Of a stretch of 64,000 bases of DNA, positions 58,833-64,000 are shown one piece after another. The notes beneath the pieces are model-generated. The model was not told the origin of the DNA, searched no databases, and worked only from the letters and a program-made list of their open reading frames with translations. Numbering within the stretch: the first letter of the stretch is position 1; every line of letters starts with the position of its first letter. The stretch covers positions 113,010 through 177,009 of the forward strand of contig NZ_JAQSIO010000009.1 in assembly GCF_028649455.1 (NCBI RefSeq), given 5' to 3'. The translations under genes and the position numbers were made by a program. Source of the stretch: Curvibacter microcysteis (GTDB taxonomy: Bacteria > Pseudomonadota > Gammaproteobacteria > Burkholderiales > Burkholderiaceae_C).

Positions 58833-60905
58833 TTACAGCTTGAGGTTCAGTGCCACGAAGGCCGTGCGCCCGGCGCCTGGCGAGTACATGGGCTGGGCAC
58901 TGCCGGCTGGCCAGAAGAAGTTGTCGTACCAGACGTAAGCCTGGCGGCGGTTGGCCAGGTTCTTGATCTGGAAGTCCACGCTGACCTGGGGTGACACGGT
59001 GTATCGGGCGCTGGCGTCAAAGGTCAGCAGGGCGCCGAACTTGCCCTGGGCGTTGAGATCATCAATGAAGTAGTCGCCCTGGGCACGCCCTTGCAAGCCC
59101 AATCGCAGCTTCTCGTGGGCCAGGTACTCCAGGCCCACGGTGCTGATGCGTCGCGGTGTGGCGAACACTTCTTTGCCCGCCAGCGACACGCCCGATGCGG
59201 TGAAGGCGCTGAGCACCTTGGCCTCTTGCAACGAGTGCGACGCCCACAGTTGGAGCTGGGGGCTGACCCGGGCACTGGCTTGGAGGTCCAGTCCCTTGCG
59301 CAGGGTTTGGCCCAGGCCCACGGTGGTGCCGGTGCTGGGCATGTTGGCCACTTCGTTGGTGGCCTCTTGTCGCCACAACGCGACGCGCGCATCGCTTTGA
59401 GGTGTGGGCTTGAATTTGAGCCCGATCTCGCTGCCGGTGTTGAGCGACGGCGCAAACTGGGCCTGGCTGGCGGTCATGAGGTAGGCCGGGGCCCGCGAAC
59501 CCGTCAGGATCTGAAAGCTGCGTCCCCAGTTGGCGTACAGGCTGGTGTGGGCGTCCAGGCTGTAGACCAGGCTGAGCTTGGGTTGCTTGATCCAGCCATA
59601 GTCCTGCAAACTGCCGCGTGCCCCGGTGTTGCGCACCAGGGTGTCGCCGCTGAAGCGGTCCAGCCGCAGGCCGGGCACCAGCTTGAGTTGGGCTGTGGGT
59701 TGCAGGATGGCCTGCAGGTAAGCGCCGACGTTGTTCAGGCTGTACTGATCGTCGTTCGATGTGGTGGTGGGCTGACTGAAGTTGGTGGGCCGCGCATAGG
59801 CAAAACGGTAGCGTTGGTACAGGTTCTTCTGCCGCTCCACGTTGAGGCCCCCGTCCAGCACCAGTGCGGGGCTGGCGCGCCAGGTCATCGTGCCCAGCCA
59901 GCCGGTTTGGTTCTCGTCCCAGAAGCGCCGCTGGCGGGGCAGGTTGTTCAAGCTGCTGGCCGCGCTGTTGCTGAAGGTGACGCGGCGGTCATCGCTGTAG
60001 TGGTTGAAGTACACCTTCTGGCTGGTCTGCCACTGGGGCGTGATTTGCCAGTCCAGGTGAGCACTGAGCTGCTTCATGTCGCGAGAATCGCCATCGTTGG
60101 CGTTGTGGGCGCCCGACTGCCGAGGGTCGTTGGCCGCTTGGGTGGCGGTCAGAAAGCCAGGCTCTTGTGCCTGGTTGCTGTACAGCCGCGCCACCACGCC
60201 CGCTTTGACGCTTTGGTCGGCGGAGCTCACAAACCACTTACCACCCAGGGTGTATTTCTCGTAGGCCGAGTGCTGGCGGTAGCCATTCGAGTCCTGTTTG
60301 GCGATGAAGTAGTTCTGCGCCAAGCCACCGCTTTCGCGGCCCAGCGCCCACTGGACCTCGCGGGTGGCGTGGCTGCCATAGCTGAAGCGGCTGTCGTTGT
60401 AGTTGCCGCCTTGGCGCGTGGCGAACTGGAGGTTGCCGCCAATGTTGTGCAGGCCGTAGCGGGGATCGTTGGTGCCGCGCACCACCTCGATGTAGTCCAG
60501 CTCCAGCGGAAAAATCATGTCAATGAAGCGCTGGTTGCCGCTGTTGACGTTGCTAGGAATGCCGTCGATGAGCACCTTGATGCCGTTGATATAGCCCTCG
60601 CCATTGAAGGCGCGGAAGGTGGGCTTGCCCGATTCGGCACCCATGCGCGTCTCGGTCAACTGGATGCCGGGCATCTTGCCCAGCAGTTCCCAGCTGTTGT
60701 TGACGTTCTGGTCTTCGATCTTGTCAGCACCCAGCAGGTCCACCGAGGTCAGCAAGCTGCTGGCGGGCAGGGGGCCGTTGCTGTCGGCGGCGACTTTGAC
60801 CTCGCCGAGCGTGATGACGGCATCTCCTGCGGCGGTGGCGTGGCCGTGCAGGCAAGACAGGGTCGAGGCCACCGCAAGGGGCCACAGGTTTTGTTGGAAC
60901 AACAC
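58833..60905 (-). CDS. TonB-dependent outer-membrane receptor
   Basis: About 690 residues. The true start is uncertain: GTG 60905 or TTG 60902 fit the GGAGAG site; TTG 60917 also keeps the frame. The signal peptide is NLWPLAVASTLSCLHGHATA. A plug domain follows (DLLGADKIEDQNVNNSWELLGKMPG, then GINGIKVLIDGIPSNV and EVVRGTNDPRYG), then a 22-strand beta barrel ending in an aromatic-rich C-terminus with terminal Leu. It imports an unidentified large or metal-bound ligand using TonB. A secreted Cys/His protein gene lies just upstream. Confidence 0.88.
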   Translation of the reverse strand: MLFQQNLWPLAVASTLSCLHGHATAAGDAVITLGEVKVAADSNGPLPASSLLTSVDLLGADKIEDQNVNNSWELLGKMPGIQLTETRMGAESGKPTFRAFNGEGYINGIKVLIDGIPSNVNSGNQRFIDMIFPLELDYIEVVRGTNDPRYGLHNIGGNLQFATRQGGNYNDSRFSYGSHATREVQWALGRESGGLAQNYFIAKQDSNGYRQHSAYEKYTLGGKWFVSSADQSVKAGVVARLYSNQAQEPGFLTATQAANDPRQSGAHNANDGDSRDMKQLSAHLDWQITPQWQTSQKVYFNHYSDDRRVTFSNSAASSLNNLPRQRRFWDENQTGWLGTMTWRASPALVLDGGLNVERQKNLYQRYRFAYARPTNFSQPTTTSNDDQYSLNNVGAYLQAILQPTAQLKLVPGLRLDRFSGDTLVRNTGARGSLQDYGWIKQPKLSLVYSLDAHTSLYANWGRSFQILTGSRAPAYLMTASQAQFAPSLNTGSEIGLKFKPTPQSDARVALWRQEATNEVANMPSTGTTVGLGQTLRKGLDLQASARVSPQLQLWASHSLQEAKVLSAFTASGVSLAGKEVFATPRRISTVGLEYLAHEKLRLGLQGRAQGDYFIDDLNAQGKFGALLTFDASARYTVSPQVSVDFQIKNLANRRQAYVWYDNFFWPAGSAQPMYSPGAGRTAFVALNLKL

Positions 60906-61035
60906 ACATCTCTCCAAGGGGCGCGGGGCCCCAAGCTCTAAAGGAAGGCCATGGCAGCGCCCGTCGGACGAGAAAGTGCCGACAGACGCGCAGGCGCCAA
61001 CCCCCGTGCTGGGGGCTGGAAACTGAATCAGGGAG

Positions 61036-61413
61036 TCAGAGCGAGAAAGACGTGGGTGGGGCGCGGGGCGCGGGCCTCAGCCAAGCGGTTTGAAGAGTGG
61101 GGGCCGGGCTTGCCGCGAGAGGGGGAGGCGCGGCGGAAGGGAGGCACAGCGCGGGGAGATTGGGCGCCTGAGGCAGGCTCAGGTGCTGGCTGCAAAGGTG
61201 GGCGCAGACCAGGCAGATCTCGGCTTCGCCCTCGGAAGGTGCATGGGCATCGACCTGGGAGCCGCTGTCGGCTTCGGCGCTGTGCGCCACCGCCCCCAGC
61301 AGCACCGGCAAACCGTGGCGGTGCGACAAGTCGTGCGCCAGTGGCAACACGGCCGTGCCCAGAGATGCCAGGCACAGCAGCCAGGCAAATCGAATCATCC
61401 ACAAGCGGCGCAT
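61036..61413 (-). CDS. Small secreted Cys/His-rich protein (DUF2946-like)
   Basis: 125 residues with a signal-like N-terminus (WMIRFAWLLCLASLGTAVL), followed by a HxxSHRHG stretch and EICLVCAHLCSQHL, which holds Cys67, Cys70, Cys74, His72 and His77. Such a cluster could bind copper or another soft metal. DUF2946-type proteins with this look are often found beside TonB-dependent receptors, and here it precedes one by 130 bases. The Pro-rich C-terminus is probably disordered. Metal binding is inference. Confidence 0.6.
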   Translation of the reverse strand: MRRLWMIRFAWLLCLASLGTAVLPLAHDLSHRHGLPVLLGAVAHSAEADSGSQVDAHAPSEGEAEICLVCAHLCSQHLSLPQAPNLPALCLPSAAPPPLAASPAPTLQTAWLRPAPRAPPTSFSL

Positions 61414-61517
61414 TGCAGGAGTTTAACGGCGCTGATGGGCCACTTGGGCCTTGGTGGGGCGGGTTGAATGCGCCGGCTTGCCGCGAGGTCGCCTGGATTG
61501 GCAGCTGTTGCGCGGCT

Positions 61518-62105
61518 TCAAGGCTGCTTCAGTACCTTGAATTCCAACCCCTGTCCCTGGGCGTTGACCCGCGCCAGCACCATGTCACCCGAGTGCACGG
61601 TCAGCCCGGAAAACGCGTGAATGTTCACATCGTGCGTGACCAGCACCAGCGCCTGCGATCCCTTGCTCAGAAGGCGATCGGCAATCAGGCGCTGCAAAGC
61701 GAGGTTTTGTGAAGTGGCTTGCTCGGGTTGGTCAAAAAACGAGCCCAGCGCGGATTGGGTGCGCGGCTCGCCCAGACCCAGTCGCTCGGCTGTTTGTTGG
61801 CAGCGGCACCAGGGGCTGGTGTGAACTTCAGCTTGCTTGACGCCTTGTTGTTGCAGCCAGCTGCCCGTCTCAACAGCTTGAGCCTTGCCCTCGTCGTTGA
61901 GCAGCCGTTGTGTCTCGCAGCGGCCGAGCACATAGCCGCTGGGGTCGCCATAGCCGGGCGCATAAGCGTGCCGCATCAGCAGCACATGCTGTGGGCCGGC
62001 CAACGCTTCAGACAATTCGGTGGCCTGCGCTGCCGTGCCCAGGCCCAGCAGGACCAGCCAACGGCAAAAGGCCAGCGCGGCGCTCCAAATGGCTTTGATG
62101 TTCAT
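61518..62105 (-). CDS. Histidine phosphatase (phosphoglycerate-mutase-like) family protein
   Basis: 195 residues from ATG 62105. A signal-like segment (ALAFCRWLVLLGLGTAAQA) suggests export. The catalytic motif LLMRHAYAPGYGDP (RHA, nucleophilic His) and the distal VLVTHDVNIHAF (second His) are intact, with CRCQQTAERLGLG between. Family members are acid phosphatases, SixA-like or phosphoglycerate-mutase-like; the substrate is not known. The frame extends to 62327 but the chosen start gives a normal N-terminus. Confidence 0.82.
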   Translation of the reverse strand: MNIKAIWSAALAFCRWLVLLGLGTAAQATELSEALAGPQHVLLMRHAYAPGYGDPSGYVLGRCETQRLLNDEGKAQAVETGSWLQQQGVKQAEVHTSPWCRCQQTAERLGLGEPRTQSALGSFFDQPEQATSQNLALQRLIADRLLSKGSQALVLVTHDVNIHAFSGLTVHSGDMVLARVNAQGQGLEFKVLKQP

Positions 62106-62435
62106 CGCATGTCTCGTGTGGGGTGAGTGGGCCATGACGCGGGCGGTTGCGGCCATGGACATCTGACGATGAGGACATGTTGCCCCCGATGAGCAGGGGG
62201 TGCTGGACGCTGGCGCGATGCACCGAGGGCCTGCTGGGGTTTGAGCGCGCGGCTTGACAGCGTCCGCCAAGTGGGTTCGGCTGAGCCTGTGCGGCGCTTG
62301 GCCACCGGCGCAGGCCCACGAAGGCATGCGGAGATTGCGTATGTGACAAAAGTCAACTCGGCGGCCTGTTGATTTTCAGATACTCTAGACGGACGTTGCA
62401 AGTCACAGTGCGAGAGGCACGAATCACCGCGCTCC
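62106..62435. other. Intergenic region between histidine phosphatase and GGDEF genes
   Basis: About 330 bases with no gene supported. It must carry the promoters of both divergent genes; no clear consensus elements or repeats were seen. Confidence 0.3.
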
Positions 62436-63797
62436 ATGGACAAAATTGCCGATCTGTTGCTTGACGCGATCTGCGTTGTAGACGCTCAAGGGGTGTTTGA
62501 GTACATCAGCCCAGCGGGTGAGCGCATCTTTGGCTACACCCCTGAGGAAATGATCGGTCGTCGCATGACCGATTTCATCGCTCCGTTCGACTTGGAGCGC
62601 ACCTTGTCGGCTGCGCAAAAAGTCATGTCGGGCGAGCCCCATCTGCATTTCGAGAACTGCTACGTTCGCAAAGACGGGCAGCTGGTGCACCTGATGTGGT
62701 CGGCGCGCCGGTCTGACGCAGACCAGAAGCGGGTGGCGGTGGCCCGGGATGTCAGCGCGCTGCGGCAGGCCGAGGCCTCACAAGCCGCGCTGTTTGCCAT
62801 CTCCGAAGCGGCCCACGCCAGTGGCGATGTGGGTGAGTTGATTGCCAAGATCCACAGCATTTTGGCCACCCTGATGCCGGTGCCGCACTTCTCCGTTTTG
62901 ATCCAAGACCCGCAGCAGCATGCCAGCCGGGTGGTCTACCAAGGGCTGGCAGCGAACAGCACACCAGACCAGGCGCACCAAGAGGCCCATGCCGACCAGG
63001 TCTTGTACGAGGCCATGCGAGGCCGCAGCACGGCCTGGCTGCTCACGCCACACACCTTGGGTGAGGCGCCTGCTGCCTGGCAAGCGGTGTACCAACCCGC
63101 GTGGGCTGCGTGGTTGGGCGTGCCATTGAGCAGCCCCAATGGCCGTGTCGGGGCTTTGATTTTGAAGCGTTACCAGGGGGATCCGCCCTGGTCTGACAAG
63201 CACCAAGAACTGCTGCAGTACGTCTCCAACCAGATCGCCATGGCGATTGAGCGCAAGGAGCTGTACGCGCGTTTGCAGCACATGGCCCAGTTCGATGCAC
63301 TGACCGGTCTGCCTAACCGCTACCTGCTGGAAGACCGCCTGCGAGGCGCCTTGAGCCGAGCCGAGCGAGCCCAAAGCCGGGTGGCGCTGCTGTTCTTGGA
63401 TCTGGACCATTTCAAGCTCGTCAACGACCGCCTGGGGCATGCGGTGGGAGACCGGCTGCTGCAGGAAGTCGGGCAGCGCCTGCGCGCCGCTGTGCGCGAG
63501 TCCGACACGGTGGCCCGCCTGGGGGGCGATGAGTTTGTGGTCTTGCTGGAGTCCCTCCAGGAGGCGGACCACGTGCAGCCGGTGTTGGAAAAAATTCAGC
63601 TCGCCCTGCAAGGGCCTTTTCACCTGGATGGGCACTTGGTGCAGGTCTCGCCCAGCATTGGCTTGGCCCATTTCCCCAATGACGGCCGCTCGGGTGAGCA
63701 GTTGCTGCGCCACGCGGATGACGCGATGTACCAGGCCAAGCGGGTGGCCCATGCGGCCCATGCGACGGGCCCTGCCGCCCGGTCCGGAGCGGCCTGA
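62436..63797 (+). CDS. PAS-GAF-GGDEF diguanylate cyclase
   Basis: 453 residues, soluble. A PAS domain (about 1-110; LLDAICVVDAQGVFEYISPAGERIFGY), a GAF-like domain (about 125-275) and a GGDEF domain (about 285-445). The GGDEF catalytic motif is intact at 363-367 and an inhibitory I-site RESD lies at 354-357, five residues before it, so it is probably an active, product-inhibited c-di-GMP synthase that responds to a signal sensed by PAS or GAF. No EAL domain. Last gene before a truncated tRNA-Leu. Confidence 0.92.
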   Translation: MDKIADLLLDAICVVDAQGVFEYISPAGERIFGYTPEEMIGRRMTDFIAPFDLERTLSAAQKVMSGEPHLHFENCYVRKDGQLVHLMWSARRSDADQKRVAVARDVSALRQAEASQAALFAISEAAHASGDVGELIAKIHSILATLMPVPHFSVLIQDPQQHASRVVYQGLAANSTPDQAHQEAHADQVLYEAMRGRSTAWLLTPHTLGEAPAAWQAVYQPAWAAWLGVPLSSPNGRVGALILKRYQGDPPWSDKHQELLQYVSNQIAMAIERKELYARLQHMAQFDALTGLPNRYLLEDRLRGALSRAERAQSRVALLFLDLDHFKLVNDRLGHAVGDRLLQEVGQRLRAAVRESDTVARLGGDEFVVLLESLQEADHVQPVLEKIQLALQGPFHLDGHLVQVSPSIGLAHFPNDGRSGEQLLRHADDAMYQAKRVAHAAHATGPAARSGAA

Positions 63798-63802
63798 CAA
63801 AG

Positions 63803-63837
63803 AAAAAAGCCGGACGGCTGTGAACCGTTCCGGCTTT
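63803..63837. terminator. Hairpin terminator between the GGDEF gene and tRNA-Leu
   Basis: AGCCGGA-N14-TCCGGCT-type stem (63808-63837) with A-rich left flank and T-rich right flank. It can end the GGDEF transcript on the plus strand and the tRNA-Leu transcript on the minus strand. Confidence 0.75.
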
Positions 63838-63842
63838 ATCTG

Positions 63843-63897
63843 TGGTGCCCGGGGCCGGAATCGAACCGGCACGCCTCGCGGCGGGGGATTTTGAGTC
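63843..63897 (-). tRNA. tRNA-Leu 3' half only (anticodon CAA), truncated by integration
   Basis: On the minus strand the sequence GACTCAAAATCCCCC (anticodon loop CAA), then the long variable arm CGCCGCGAGGCG, the T-arm GCCGGTTCGATTCCGGC, and GGGCACCA end give a normal 3' half. Upstream of the anticodon stem the expected GCCC... acceptor and D-arm are absent and the flanking DNA is unrelated. The CCA end and terminator on the left are intact, so this looks like the native chromosomal 3' end and the break is at the right. Confidence 0.8.
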
Positions 63898-64000
63898 CTA
63901 AGCGAAACTCAATTGAATCAATGACTTAGGCCCAAAACGTTCCGCTTTTGCGCTCAAAACCTCCCGAGTGAGAAATCCGAAAAGCGGAACACTTTTAGCG
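63897..64000. other. Presumed end of an integrated element: attachment-site DNA with inverted repeats
   Basis: Directly beside the tRNA-Leu break are CCTAAG/CTTAGG arms (63897-63902 and 63925-63930) and an exact 11-bp inverted repeat, GTTCCGCTTTT (63939-63949) and AAAAGCGGAAC (63980-63990). Arm-type repeats like these are common beside tyrosine-integrase crossover sites. The element itself is outside the window, so this is inference. Confidence 0.55.

Noticed and set aside
59091..60941. 616-residue plus-strand open frame
   Set aside because: It is antisense to the TonB-dependent receptor, which has clear domain motifs.

Overview
The window looks like chromosome from a GC-rich betaproteobacterium of the Burkholderiales, most likely family Comamonadaceae. 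The evidence is the housekeeping gene set (prfB-pepN-fbp, folC-dedD-cvpA-purF, gltX, murB, argG), the many tripartite-tricarboxylate (Bug-type) solute receptors each paired with a regulator, the phasin gene, and the strong GC third-position bias, which opens very long false ORFs opposite real genes. The genus is inference. No CRISPR array, rRNA or insertion sequence was seen.

Layout. 1-10.7 kb: the start of a glutaryl-CoA dehydrogenase gene divergent from a LysR regulator, a Tat-exported intradiol dioxygenase, several small or poorly known proteins (56-aa basic protein, DUF2889, ParB-like protein, lipoprotein, CsbD), a chemoreceptor, and an MBL-fold/DsbA-like pair. 10.8-19.4 kb: tRNA-Thr, then a minus-strand block of fbp, pepN, prfB (with its programmed +1 frameshift), an L-lactate permease and a second chemoreceptor. 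19.5-29.7 kb: mixed metabolism, including an alpha/beta hydrolase, a Tas-like aldo-keto reductase, an M20 peptidase, a YitT membrane protein, a Bug receptor with divergent LysR, YbaK, PlsY, an HD-GYP-like protein overlapping a retropepsin-like protease gene, and YajQ. 29.7-40.5 kb: core genes murB, argG, ppnP, folC-SPOR-cvpA-purF and gltX, then six tRNA genes arranged as two tandem Ala-Glu-Asp units.

40.6-54.6 kb is more accessory. It holds an SDR dehydrogenase behind a perfect 20-bp palindrome, a ferric-iron ABC transporter with a Fur-like site and a divergent ATPase gene, and a patatin-like lipoprotein. The catabolic cluster that follows reads Bug receptor / IclR regulator / self-sufficient P450 (CYP116B type) / VOC protein / fumarylacetoacetase. 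The last three genes are tightly spaced or overlapping and look like one operon for oxidising and cleaving an unknown aromatic compound. A phasin with PhaR-like operators and a histone-deacetylase-like hydrolase follow.

54.7-64 kb: katG, an operon-like trio (a secreted Cys/His protein, a TonB-dependent receptor, a DUF1624 membrane protein), a histidine phosphatase and a PAS-GAF-GGDEF diguanylate cyclase. The window ends in the 3' half of a tRNA-Leu gene. Its 5' half is replaced by unrelated DNA carrying inverted repeats, as expected at the attachment site of an integrated element lying just beyond the right edge.
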